A DNA stretch of 64,000 bases from Candidatus Peribacteria bacterium (GTDB lineage: Bacteria > Patescibacteriota > Gracilibacteria > UBA1369 > 2-02-FULL-48-14): positions 1-64,000 of the forward strand of contig CALRGE010000005.1 of NCBI GenBank assembly GCA_943357175.1. Reading direction: 5' to 3'. The notes under the pieces were generated by a model. The model saw only the letters and a program-made list of their open reading frames with translations. It was not told the DNA's origin and ran no database searches. This document shows, piece after piece, positions 46,005 through 54,365 of the stretch. Each line of letters begins with the position of its first letter. Position 1 is the first letter of the stretch. Made by a program: the position numbers and the translations under genes.

Positions 46005-46532
46005 TTAAGCCTCAAGCACAGCAACTCTTTCCTCAGTTCTTTTGTGATTTTCAATTAAGATCGCCATTTCCTGTTCCAATCTCACTAAGGCACCTTTTGT
46101 ATCGTCGTGGAATTTTAGGTTGAGGGAACGAAAGTCGGTGAAATCTTTTTCTGTGACAAGCACATTAAGATTAACTCGATGATCGATAACTTCAACCACA
46201 ACATTGTGAAGAGTTTTCTCAACATCACAGAGGCGCTGTTCAACAAGGATAAGTGTTGATTCAACACGACCTAACCTTGCTTCGACTTTATCTAGTTTGC
46301 GCTCGAGTTTATCCATTCTAGCTTCAATTGCATCCATTCTCTTCTCTAGCTTATCCATACGTGCTTCTATTTTATCCATTCGTTTTTCGATGGCATCCAT
46401 TCTGGCTTCTATTTTATCCATACGAACTTCAAGTTTACCAAGTCTTTGATCTACTTGATCTAACCTAAGATTAATATTTACTTTTAGCTCATTTATAGCC
46501 TCAAGTATTACTGTGATTTCATTTTGTGTCAT
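46005..46532 (-). CDS. Heptad-repeat coiled-coil protein (175 aa)
   Basis: After a short helix, residues about 38-91 are near-perfect heptads of the type M-D-K-I-E-A-R repeated about eight times, followed by further coiled coil to the C-terminus (a break near 110-135). It forms long parallel helical bundles, as in tail-fibre-like or structural cytoplasmic proteins. No signal peptide or membrane segment. The DNA carries matching 21-nt repeats. Its 3' end abuts the efp stop with no gap. Confidence 0.72.
   Translation of the reverse strand: MTQNEITVILEAINELKVNINLRLDQVDQRLGKLEVRMDKIEARMDAIEKRMDKIEARMDKLEKRMDAIEARMDKLERKLDKVEARLGRVESTLILVEQRLCDVEKTLHNVVVEVIDHRVNLNVLVTEKDFTDFRSLNLKFHDDTKGALVRLEQEMAILIENHKRTEERVAVLEA
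46260..46421 (-). repeat. 21-nt tandem coding repeats (heptads)
   Basis: About eight 21-nt units, each encoding one heptad close to MDKIEAR. The number of units may vary between strains by slippage or recombination. Confidence 0.7.
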
Positions 46533-46609
46533 ACATGTATTGGTTAAGTATTAACCACCTAATTTTAATGAGTAAATCTGAATAAGTCCTGAATTTTTCC
46601 TGCAATAAT

Positions 46610-46828
46610 TCACTTAAAAGTTTCCCTTAACTCATCCTGTTTTCTTAAAATATCACTAGCTTTACAAAACATAGCCAACTCTTCAGTACTCATCGATTCA
46701 AGAAAATATTTTCGCTCTTCTTCCGCTTTTGCGGCAAAATACTTTTTAAAGTAAAAATCGATCTGTTCACTAATCTTATCAATTTTTTTGTTTAAGTTTG
46801 CCAATTCATTTAAAGTTGCGTCTTGCAT
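46610..46828 (-). CDS. Small helical protein (72 aa)
   Basis: Starts MQDATLNELANLNKKIDKISEQID, with amphipathic helices throughout and a conserved-looking 'SMSTEELAMFCKASDIL' segment. No signal peptide. It lies between the coiled-coil gene and gatA on the same strand but with gaps of 77 and 116 nt, so operon membership is doubtful. No family recognised. Confidence 0.6.
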   Translation of the reverse strand: MQDATLNELANLNKKIDKISEQIDFYFKKYFAAKAEEERKYFLESMSTEELAMFCKASDILRKQDELRETFK

Positions 46829-46944
46829 ATATTTGCAGGTAAAAACTAATAAATTTCGGGGAAGTACGTGGGACTTCCCACTATAAACGAAGATGCGAAA
46901 CGGTCAAGAAACGCGACTTTACCAACTTGAAAGTTTGAGTCATT

Positions 46945-48411
46945 CTAAATCTTAGGTCTCATCTTACCCCAATCTGTCACTTGCTCGAAAGCAGCGGCGG
47001 TTTGTAAAATTAGACTTTCACTCCACATCGGGCCCATTATTTGTAAACCAATTGGAAGACCTTTAGAAGAAAATCCACAAGGAATGGAAATTCCAGGAAT
47101 TCCAGCAGCAGAAGGCGGAATTGTGAGAGCATCGGCAAGATACATCGCAAGAGGATTCGCAGCTTTTTCACCAACCTTAAATGCAGGTGTTGGTGAAGTT
47201 GGAGCCATCATTACATCAACTTCTTTAAAAGCTCTGTCAAAATCCTGAATAATTAAGGTTCGAGCTCGCTGAGCCTGCTTGTAATAAGCGTCGGCATAAC
47301 CTGCAGAAAGCACGAAAGTTCCAACCATGATTCTGCGCTTAATCTCACTACCAAAACCTTCCCCACGACTTCGTTTGTAATAATCTATCAAATCGGCAAC
47401 TTCGCCATCAGGCTTGTGGCCAAAACGAATTCCATCATATCGAGATAAATTTGTGGAAAGTTCACCAGGCATTGTCACGTAGTAAACCGCAACTCCATAT
47501 TTTGTCATCGGTAAACTGATTTCGCTTATTATCGCACCCATTTTTTCATATTCTTTCACGGCCGCCATAACAGCATCTCTCACTTCCTGTTCAACACCTT
47601 CGGCAAAATATTCTTTCGGCACACCAATTCGAAGTCCCTTCACTCCCTTTGCAAGATTCGCCGTATAATCAGGAACCTCAACTTGAGGAGTTGTTGAATC
47701 AAATTTATCAGGACCGGCAATTGCATTCATAATAATTGCTGCATCTTGAGCAGTTCGTGCAAATGGACCAACTGTATCCCAACTCGAAGCCATGGCCGTC
47801 ACACCAAATCTGCTAACTCGCCCGTATGTAACCTTCAAACCAACACAACCTGAAAGCGAAGCTGGCTGACGAATTGATCCTCCAGTATCAGTTCCCAAAG
47901 CAAAGTAAACTTGGCCGGCAGCAACCGCAGAAGTACTTCCACCAGAAGATCCACCAGGCACATATTCCGGATTCCACGGATTCAAACTAGGCCCAAAAGC
48001 TGAAGTTTCTGTCGAAGCGCCACAAGCAAATTGATCAAGATTATTTTTTCCTAAAAGCACATAGCCGTTATCTAATAATCGCTGTGTTGCAGTTGATTCA
48101 TAAGGCGGCACAAAATTTTCAAGCATTTTTGAAGAGCAAGTCGAACGAATTCCTCGAGTATTAAAGAGATCTTTCATTCCGGCCGGCACACCTTCCAGTG
48201 GAAGAATTTCTTCACCAGCTGCAATTTTTTTATCAGCCAATGCCGCACGCGCATATGCGTGATCTTCAGTCAAAGTTAAGAAATTATGCAGCTTTCCGTC
48301 AGTCGCTTTAATGCGTGCGTAAGAAGAATCAACAAGATCTTTTGAAGAGAATTTTTTCGCCTTCAAACCCTCGTGAACCTCCGCAATTGTTAGCCAGTGT
48401 AAGTCTGTCAT
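46945..48411 (-). CDS. gatA: Asp/Glu-tRNA amidotransferase subunit A
   Basis: Amidase that releases ammonia from Gln to turn Glu-tRNA(Gln) or Asp-tRNA(Asn) into the amide form. 488 aa with the amidase-signature triad K80 ('AGMKDLF'), S155 ('GGSSGGS') and S179 ('DTGGSIRQPAS'), plus 'FALGTDTGG'. The start overlaps gatC by 4 nt. gatB is not in the window, so the genes are split. The pathway implies that glutaminyl- and/or asparaginyl-tRNA is made indirectly. Confidence 0.97.
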   Translation of the reverse strand: MTDLHWLTIAEVHEGLKAKKFSSKDLVDSSYARIKATDGKLHNFLTLTEDHAYARAALADKKIAAGEEILPLEGVPAGMKDLFNTRGIRSTCSSKMLENFVPPYESTATQRLLDNGYVLLGKNNLDQFACGASTETSAFGPSLNPWNPEYVPGGSSGGSTSAVAAGQVYFALGTDTGGSIRQPASLSGCVGLKVTYGRVSRFGVTAMASSWDTVGPFARTAQDAAIIMNAIAGPDKFDSTTPQVEVPDYTANLAKGVKGLRIGVPKEYFAEGVEQEVRDAVMAAVKEYEKMGAIISEISLPMTKYGVAVYYVTMPGELSTNLSRYDGIRFGHKPDGEVADLIDYYKRSRGEGFGSEIKRRIMVGTFVLSAGYADAYYKQAQRARTLIIQDFDRAFKEVDVMMAPTSPTPAFKVGEKAANPLAMYLADALTIPPSAAGIPGISIPCGFSSKGLPIGLQIMGPMWSESLILQTAAAFEQVTDWGKMRPKI

Positions 48412-48698
48412 ATTACTCGTTTAGTTTTAATTTGATGTTTATCTTTTGGCAGCGGGCTGCACTCTAATAATTCATCCGGTTTGCACAAATCCTGCGCCAC
48501 GACATCCTCTCGAAGCACATTTGTAAGCCCAGTAACCTGATTTGTTTCAGGAACTCCGGTCGTATCAAGCTCTTTCAAAACATCCACATAATCCAAAATA
48601 TTCGTGAGCTGTCCTGCAAAAAGTTCAACTTCTTCATCAGTTAGATGAAGCCTTGCAAGATGCGCAATTTTCCTGACCTGTTCGACTGTAAGTTGCAT
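48408..48698 (-). CDS. gatC: Asp/Glu-tRNA amidotransferase subunit C
   Basis: 96-aa stabilising subunit that wraps around GatA. Typical start 'LTVEQVRKIAHLARLHLTDEEVELFAGQLTNILDYVDVLKELDT', then 'TNVLREDVV' and a C-terminal 'LLECSPLPKDK'. It overlaps gatA by 4 nt. A TAAACT box ends 6 nt before the ATG on the minus strand, suggesting a leaderless mRNA, with a GC palindrome just upstream. Confidence 0.95.
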   Translation of the reverse strand: MQLTVEQVRKIAHLARLHLTDEEVELFAGQLTNILDYVDVLKELDTTGVPETNQVTGLTNVLREDVVAQDLCKPDELLECSPLPKDKHQIKTKRVI

Positions 48699-48725
48699 GC
48701 GGCCAGTTTAAATCAAAATAATTCC

Positions 48726-48826
48726 CCCGTCGACGGGAAATAGAAGCTCCTCGCGACAAATCAGTTTTATTTCTTAATATGCCGCCGGCGGCACTTTTTC
48801 AGGTTAGGAACTGCACCCGGGTGCAG
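48726..48826. repeat. Three perfect GC-rich palindromes between gatC and the 104-aa gene
   Basis: CCCGTCGACGGG (48726-48737), TGCCGCCGGCGGCA (48780-48793, followed by CTTTTT) and CTGCACCCGGGTGCAG (48811-48826), in an otherwise AT-rich 175-nt divergent gap. The middle one could act as a plus-strand terminator; the others may be protein-binding sites. Confidence 0.6.
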
Positions 48827-48873
48827 TCTGCTTAAATCTGGCGCAGAAGTACTGCCTTCGTTATACTGTCGAC

Positions 48874-49188
48874 ATGCAGAAAACGCTCCAAAATATTTCG
48901 CAGATTTCCTTCTTTTTCTTTCTAATTTTTGGACTTTTTCATATTTCAGCTGCCTTTCTTATTGCACAACAAGTGATAAATAAACCGGATCTATTGATTT
49001 TCAGAGGCTTAGACCTTCCCTTTCTTTTCGCGGCCCTAGCTCTTGGAACTTCGCGCTTATCGTTGCGGCTCGGTAGCATTTTTGGTGGCGAAAAAGTCGC
49101 CTTCATTATTCTTTCAACTCTGTCTATAATTTTATTCTGTTTTGCCCTTTATTTGAATTTCTTTTTGCCAGATGCAAACCTCGGATAA
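48874..49188 (+). CDS. Small membrane protein of unknown function (104 aa)
   Basis: Three hydrophobic segments (about residues 10-32, 45-60, 75-98) with a short basic loop (SRLSLR). No family recognised. TATACT (48862-48867) ends 6 nt before the ATG, a leaderless arrangement. It overlaps the next gene by 17 nt and so heads a tight run: membrane protein, RibL-like, ftsX, recO. Confidence 0.7.
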   Translation: MQKTLQNISQISFFFFLIFGLFHISAAFLIAQQVINKPDLLIFRGLDLPFLFAALALGTSRLSLRLGSIFGGEKVAFIILSTLSIILFCFALYLNFFLPDANLG

Positions 49189-49615
49189 AAAATTAGTGAT
49201 GGCATTCGGTACTTTTGACTTTTTTCACGCCGGTCATGAAAACTATCTGAAGCAGGCAAAAGCTCTCGGAGAAACTCTGATTGTAACAGTGGCGCGCGAC
49301 GTAACAGTAAAAAAAATAAAGGGATTCGATCCTACTCACAACGAAAAAACCCGACTAAAAAACGTGAGCAACTGCCAATATGTTGATAAAGCGGTGCTTG
49401 GAAATCCAGATGACAAATATAAAGTAATCAAAAAATACAAACCAAATATTCTCGCACTAGGTTACGATCAGTTCGTCTTTACCTACGACTTAAAAAAATT
49501 CTTCATCAAAGAAAAACTCGACATAGAAATCATCAGGTTAGAGCCATACCAACCACAAGCTTTCAAAAGCTCCATCCTCCGCAACAATGCGAATCAAACT
49601 CCACCACAACTTTAA
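49172..49615 (+). CDS. Cytidylyltransferase-like protein, probable RibL-type FAD synthetase
   Basis: 147 aa with the nucleotidyltransferase HxGH motif 'GTFDFFHAGHENYL' (H19, H22). The following 'TVARDVTVKKIKGFDP', 'VDKAVLGNPDDKYKVIKKYKPNILALGYDQ' closely matches my recollection of archaeal RibL, which adenylates FMN to FAD, more than glycerol-3-phosphate cytidylyltransferase (TagD). A second choice is a TagD-like CDP-alcohol enzyme. Together with the stand-alone riboflavin kinase at 28302 it could complete FMN/FAD synthesis. It overlaps the genes on both sides (17 and 29 nt). Confidence 0.8.
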   Translation: MQTSDKKLVMAFGTFDFFHAGHENYLKQAKALGETLIVTVARDVTVKKIKGFDPTHNEKTRLKNVSNCQYVDKAVLGNPDDKYKVIKKYKPNILALGYDQFVFTYDLKKFFIKEKLDIEIIRLEPYQPQAFKSSILRNNANQTPPQL

Positions 49616-50486
49616 ACGACTGGCCCAAATTTCCCTGCAAAACATTGGCCGAAACCTTCTGCTTAGTGTTGCAACAGCGGTTATGATGGGACTAATTCTC
49701 TTCATTTTCAACGTGATAATGGTTTTGAATGTGCTCACTCAAGCAACAATGGAAAAAATTGGCGAGAAAGTTGACCTGATCCTTTACATTTCTGATGATG
49801 CACTCACATTTGAAATCGAAGAAATGGTGAAAGACATACAAAGCATTCCGGTCGTGAAAAGTGCAGTTTACACAAGCAAACAACAAGCCCTTTCCGGTTT
49901 TCTTTCTGAATATCCTGATAAAGCTGATCCATTCACGAATTACGGAATTGCAAACCCACTACCGGGAAACATTAAAATCATAACCGATGAGCCTGAAAAT
50001 CACAGCATTGTGACCGACTATATTAAAAAAAGTGACTATTCAAAATACTTGATCGATTCAGCAAGTTCTAATGAAAATCAAGAAATCGTTACTCGATTAA
50101 TCAGCGTGACCAATTTCACACAAAAACTCATTTTTGGAGTAATTATCACGTTTATTTTCGGATCGCTCTTGATAATCATCAACGCAATTCACCTAAGCAT
50201 TTTCACGCGCCGACTAGAAATCCAAATTATGCAACTCGTTGGCGCAAACCCAAACATGATCAGATTTCCATTCATTTTTGAAGGAATTATTTATAGCCTC
50301 ATCGCAGTTTTCTTCAGTTTCACATTACTCACGGTTTTCCTCGAAGGCTCAGAACTTAGCTCACTCGCAAACTTTCAAGAAAACTTTCATCCATTTATAC
50401 TTTTTGGATCTGAACTCGTGGGCAGCATCGCCATTGGCGTCACTTCAAGCTACATCGCGCTGAATTATTACCTCAGAAATTCATGA
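49587..50486 (+). CDS. ftsX: Cell-division protein FtsX
   Basis: 299-aa ABC-type permease-like protein with four membrane segments (about 22-48, 175-200, 225-245, 270-292) and a large extracellular loop after the first, 'EKIGEKVDLILYISDDA', the PCD region. FtsEX does not transport but signals to wall hydrolases at the septum. ftsE is not adjacent, although it usually precedes ftsX. It starts 29 nt inside the RibL-like gene and ends overlapping recO by 4 nt. Confidence 0.92.
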   Translation: MRIKLHHNFKRLAQISLQNIGRNLLLSVATAVMMGLILFIFNVIMVLNVLTQATMEKIGEKVDLILYISDDALTFEIEEMVKDIQSIPVVKSAVYTSKQQALSGFLSEYPDKADPFTNYGIANPLPGNIKIITDEPENHSIVTDYIKKSDYSKYLIDSASSNENQEIVTRLISVTNFTQKLIFGVIITFIFGSLLIIINAIHLSIFTRRLEIQIMQLVGANPNMIRFPFIFEGIIYSLIAVFFSFTLLTVFLEGSELSSLANFQENFHPFILFGSELVGSIAIGVTSSYIALNYYLRNS

Positions 50487-51190
50487 AGGAAAAAATCAGA
50501 AACATTCGCGGAATCGTGATTCGTAGCAGACCTTTCATGGAAAATGATCTCTGCGTTGCAGTAATTACCGAGCTCGGCGAAAAACTTGATCTGATAGTGA
50601 AGGGAGCTCGTGGAAAAAATTCCCGCCGAAAAGGCCATCTTGAAGTTTTGAATCTGATTTCTGCGACAGTTTATGAAAGTCGCCACAATTCTTATCTGCA
50701 AACCGTGCGCTGCGAAAACCCATTCTTCCGTCTTAAAGATTCCTACTTCAGCATTTTTTCAATTTGCAGATTAGTCGAAATAATCAATGCCCGCGTGCTT
50801 GAAGAAGACCCTCATCAAGAAATTTACGATTTGCTACTCGAAACTATGACTCTTTTGAATTCCGAAACCTCGCATCTTTTTACTGTCGATTTTGCATTGG
50901 TAAAACTCGCAGATTTACTCGGCCATCTTCCAAGTTACAAAAACTGTGGCAGCTGCCACCGCGTGGAAGATCGAATGTACTTGAGCGAAAGCAGCAATGC
51001 GCTGAATTGCTCTGAATGCCGCAATGCAAATGATACGCCTGTCGAACTAAAATACCGGAAAGCCATGGAATTTTTCCGTGAAGCCGGCCTATCCGCCCTA
51101 CAAAAAATCTCCCTCAGTGAAGAAGAGAGCGAGTTTCTGAAGAACATTATTGAAAAGCTTTTTGAGAAGAGGATGAAAGTTGTCGCGTGA
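50483..51190 (+). CDS. recO: DNA repair protein RecO
   Basis: 235 aa. The N-terminal OB fold 'GIVIRSRPFMENDLCVAVITELGEKLDLIVKGARG' binds ssDNA/SSB; a helical domain follows; a C4 zinc finger is present (CGSC... CSEC). RecO loads RecA on SSB-coated gaps. The start overlaps ftsX by 4 nt. The stop is TGA, evidence for the standard code. Confidence 0.95.
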   Translation: MKEKIRNIRGIVIRSRPFMENDLCVAVITELGEKLDLIVKGARGKNSRRKGHLEVLNLISATVYESRHNSYLQTVRCENPFFRLKDSYFSIFSICRLVEIINARVLEEDPHQEIYDLLLETMTLLNSETSHLFTVDFALVKLADLLGHLPSYKNCGSCHRVEDRMYLSESSNALNCSECRNANDTPVELKYRKAMEFFREAGLSALQKISLSEEESEFLKNIIEKLFEKRMKVVA

Positions 51191-51196
51191 TGGATG

Positions 51197-52003
51197 TTAG
51201 GCTTTTGCCCTTAGCAGGCCACGGACGCCACAATCGTCGCGCTCGCGGTTAGCAAGGATAATGTTAATGTGGGATTCTTGATTGACCGGATCGAAGTACA
51301 AGATGCGAGCGCTGATATGATCAGGATTTTCTCCAGATTCAAGCCATGAAGATCTCAATGTGTTTCCATTTTTAGACCTTACTAGATGCTCTCCAGTGAA
51401 ATTCTCGAATTTAAGTATTTCAGGCGATTTTTTAACTGAAGTTTTGTATGGAAATAATTCGTGTCCGGATTTCATCACGGCTTTTCTCGAGTTAGCATAA
51501 TTCATTCCTCTCATGATTGGTTCAAGGCCCCCGCCAGCAACGAGTGGGTTTTCAGCTTCATCTAAGCCAAAAAGTATTCCTCCAAAATGCATAGAGATAG
51601 CTTTTTCTAGATTGTCTTTAGTGAGCAGTCTTTCCTCCACGAATTCCCAGCTTGCTCTTTCTTTATCTTTGGCATTCCACTGTTCATACATCCAGCGGTA
51701 CTGCGGTCTGCAAAGTTCAACGAGCTTGCAATCTCTTGCTAGCTTTAAGAATTCGTCTTGATCGGTGCCTCCGCTGTTCCAAAAATCAATTAACACTAAA
51801 GCGGCAGCAAGATCTGCAGATTCAGGTATTCCTTCGGCCAATCTATTTATTAAAAGCCTTATTATGGAAGCATATTGGCCTGATTCCTCAACTACACCTT
51901 TTATGTTTAACTTAATTAGTCCCTGACTAGACTGGACTTCCCAATGATTTGGCTCTGCTTCACGGTTTTCGTATGGCTCTAAAGGGTTATAAATTTCGGA
52001 CAT
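51197..52003 (-). CDS. Protein of unknown function (268 aa)
   Basis: Soluble, acidic, no signal peptide or membrane segment, start MSEIYNPLEPYENREAEP. An Arg/Trp-rich stretch 'PQYRWMYEQWNAKDKERASWEF' and 'LVAGGGLEPIMRGMNY' stand out, and it ends in 'NREDDCGVRGLLRAKA'-like basic residues. I recognise no family. A TATAAT box lies about 22 nt upstream (reverse complement 52025-52030, with a TAGACA-like -35), and two large palindromes lie further upstream, suggesting regulated expression. It is convergent with recO, 6 nt apart. Confidence 0.7.
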   Translation of the reverse strand: MSEIYNPLEPYENREAEPNHWEVQSSQGLIKLNIKGVVEESGQYASIIRLLINRLAEGIPESADLAAALVLIDFWNSGGTDQDEFLKLARDCKLVELCRPQYRWMYEQWNAKDKERASWEFVEERLLTKDNLEKAISMHFGGILFGLDEAENPLVAGGGLEPIMRGMNYANSRKAVMKSGHELFPYKTSVKKSPEILKFENFTGEHLVRSKNGNTLRSSWLESGENPDHISARILYFDPVNQESHINIILANRERDDCGVRGLLRAKA

Positions 52004-52090
52004 CTTTTAATGTGAATTGCTGAGATTATACATTAAATTTGAGATTTGTCTATAGGCCGAAGAAGATGACACTAAAACTACTCAAATCCC

Positions 52091-52177
52091 TTATCGTGAC
52101 TATGTCACGATAACAACCTGATGAGAATTCTAAAACTAAAAATTTCTTCCCTGGTTAACGTGACAATGTCACGATAA
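52091..52177. promoter_or_regulatory. Two matching palindromes, probable regulator-binding sites
   Basis: Site 1 (52091-52113) is TTATCGTGAC, 3 nt, GTCACGATAA: perfect 10-bp arms. Site 2 (52155-52177) is TTAACGTGAC, 3 nt, GTCACGATAA: one mismatch. They start 64 bp apart, about six helical turns, so a protein could bind both on one face and loop the DNA. They lie upstream of the 268-aa gene's promoter and downstream of the rel-like gene. Confidence 0.75.
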
Positions 52178-52258
52178 GAGAATCATCATCAAACATGTGT
52201 AAAAACAAGCCGAATAGAAAAGTCTGCGCGCGCAAACCTGTTGAATTTTCCACAAACT

Positions 52259-54349
52259 CTAAGCCCACACCGCCTCAACAAATCTCTCTCCATCAAGTCC
52301 ACCCAACTCCCGACATTTCTCGCGGTGAATTGAAATTGCACTCCCTCGCCGCACATAACCGACTATCGCATTAGGCGGTTTTGGCTTGCAGCAAGCGCTA
52401 AACACGAGAGGTAAATTCGACTCGCCTGTAATTAAAACCTTGCCGGTGAGTTCCGGCGCAAAGTAGATCTCTTTCTCTTCTTCATGCGCCTCCTCTACTG
52501 CAAAAATTGTTTTGGCCACATGAGTAGCAGAAACAGTTCCGAGTCCAATTGCCTCTAAAATATCAATTCGATCGTCTAACGTTCGCTCCTTCCCAGCGTA
52601 ATTTTTCATCACAGTAAATTTCTCATCAAGCTTTGGCTTATGCATAAGCTCAAGTTCATGATTCAGCATTTCGCGACCAAGCTTCACATTGCTTTCAAAT
52701 TCCTGTTTATGGAACCAGTTTTTAATTTTTGCCCTAGCATTTGAAGTTTTTGCGATCGACAGCCAATATTTCCCGGGTTTTGCATTCGTTCGAGTAACAA
52801 TCTCAACAATCTCGCCGTTTTTCAGCTCGTAATCAAGAGGAACGCCCTTTCCATTAACCTTTGCGCCATTGCAGTGATTTCCAACATCACTATGAATAAG
52901 ATAAGCAAAATCCAGAGGACTTGCACCTCGGGCCAATTCAACCACATCGCCTTTCGGGCTTAGTACAAAAATTTTATCAGGAAAAATATCTATTTCAGAT
53001 GCCTTCCCAATATCATCAGCCAATCCTTTTAACCAAACTCGATGCTTCTCATAATTTCCTGCCAAAACAAGCGGGCCAAAGGCTCGCGCCTTCTTTATAT
53101 TATCCAAATGTTTTTGCTCAATTCCCTTTTCCAAAAGCATGGTCTGAACTTTTTTTCGATCTGAAAAAACCATCTGCTGAAATTTTTCAATCCATTCACG
53201 AACAATTCCTTCAATATCTGGCTCACGCTGCAAAAGCGCTCGAACTTCATGAAAAGCCTCCTGTAATTTTAAAGTTTGAGTACCTGTTTTGACTTTCTCC
53301 TTATATGCCCAATGTGAAGCAACTCCCAACTCGGCCTCGGCATGCATGCTCGCAGTTCTAATCTGAATTTCGGTAGGCGCATCATAAATTCCAAGCACAG
53401 TTGTATGCAAACTTCTATAACCATTTGGCTTGGCAACCGCGATGTAATCTTTAAATCTATCCTGTAGTGGAATGAAATTATTGTGGATAATCCCGAGAGT
53501 TGAATAGATATGCGCAACCTGTTCTTTCCCATCTTTATAAGAATCAGGAAGAATTACTCGAACGGCAAACAAATCATAAATTTCTGAAATATCCATAGCC
53601 TGTTTTTTCTCCATTTTCTGATAAATACTCCAAAGGTGCTTTTTTCTACCTGAAACTTCCTGAACCTGAACACCTTCACGCATCAACATTTGTTCAATTT
53701 TAGATGTCGCAAATTCCATAGAACTATCGCTTTTTTTAGAGAACTTAGCCACAGACTCCTTCAACTCTAGATACTGCTCGCCACACAAATACTTAAAACA
53801 TAAATCCTCCAACTCACTTTTAACCTGATAAATACCCAAGCGTGAAGCAATCGCCGCGTGCACAAACAAAGTCTCGCGTGCAATCCTCTCCTGTTTTTCT
53901 TTGGGTACGAACTGCAAAGTTCGCATATTGTGCAAACGATCGGAAAGCTTGATAAAAACAACTCGAATATCCTTCGCCATGGCTAAAAACATCTTCTTCC
54001 AATTTTCAGTTTGCTGATCTTCTTTTTTCACTTTTATCACGGCCATCTTTTCCATAGCGGAAACCAGGTTTCCAACATCTTCCCCAAAGTCTTTCTTAAT
54101 TTGCTCGACTGTAATTGGAGTATCTTCAGATACATCATGCATCAAGCACGCCTGAATTGCAGCTAAATCCGGATCAAGATCAAGTAAAATTCTCGCAGCC
54201 TCAATTGGGTGAACAATATAATCTTCACCTGAATATCTCTTCTGACCAAGGTGCGCCACTTTCGCATATTCGTAAGCACGATCAACTTCAGCCAAATCAA
54301 TGTCAGGCCGTCTTCTTGCAATTTCAGATCTTAGCGTTTCGTAGATCAT
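52259..54349 (-). CDS. rel: RelA/SpoT-type (p)ppGpp synthetase/hydrolase without ACT domain
   Basis: Controls the stringent-response nucleotide. 696 aa. The HD hydrolase domain has H47, H71-D72 and 'EDT'. The synthetase domain has 'DRFKDYIAVAKPNGYRSLHT' and 'TEIQIRT' (catalytic Glu). The TGS domain is 'DIFPDKIFVLSPKGDVVELARGASPLDFAYLIH'. A C-terminal helical region and zinc-finger-like region ('SACCKPKPPNAIVGYVRRGSAISIHREKC') follow. It stops where the ACT/RRM domain would begin. Both catalytic sites look intact, so it is probably bifunctional. Loss of ACT should weaken ribosome-linked or amino-acid control. Confidence 0.95.
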   Translation of the reverse strand: MIYETLRSEIARRRPDIDLAEVDRAYEYAKVAHLGQKRYSGEDYIVHPIEAARILLDLDPDLAAIQACLMHDVSEDTPITVEQIKKDFGEDVGNLVSAMEKMAVIKVKKEDQQTENWKKMFLAMAKDIRVVFIKLSDRLHNMRTLQFVPKEKQERIARETLFVHAAIASRLGIYQVKSELEDLCFKYLCGEQYLELKESVAKFSKKSDSSMEFATSKIEQMLMREGVQVQEVSGRKKHLWSIYQKMEKKQAMDISEIYDLFAVRVILPDSYKDGKEQVAHIYSTLGIIHNNFIPLQDRFKDYIAVAKPNGYRSLHTTVLGIYDAPTEIQIRTASMHAEAELGVASHWAYKEKVKTGTQTLKLQEAFHEVRALLQREPDIEGIVREWIEKFQQMVFSDRKKVQTMLLEKGIEQKHLDNIKKARAFGPLVLAGNYEKHRVWLKGLADDIGKASEIDIFPDKIFVLSPKGDVVELARGASPLDFAYLIHSDVGNHCNGAKVNGKGVPLDYELKNGEIVEIVTRTNAKPGKYWLSIAKTSNARAKIKNWFHKQEFESNVKLGREMLNHELELMHKPKLDEKFTVMKNYAGKERTLDDRIDILEAIGLGTVSATHVAKTIFAVEEAHEEEKEIYFAPELTGKVLITGESNLPLVFSACCKPKPPNAIVGYVRRGSAISIHREKCRELGGLDGERFVEAVWA

Positions 54350-54365
54350 AAGTGAAATATATCAC

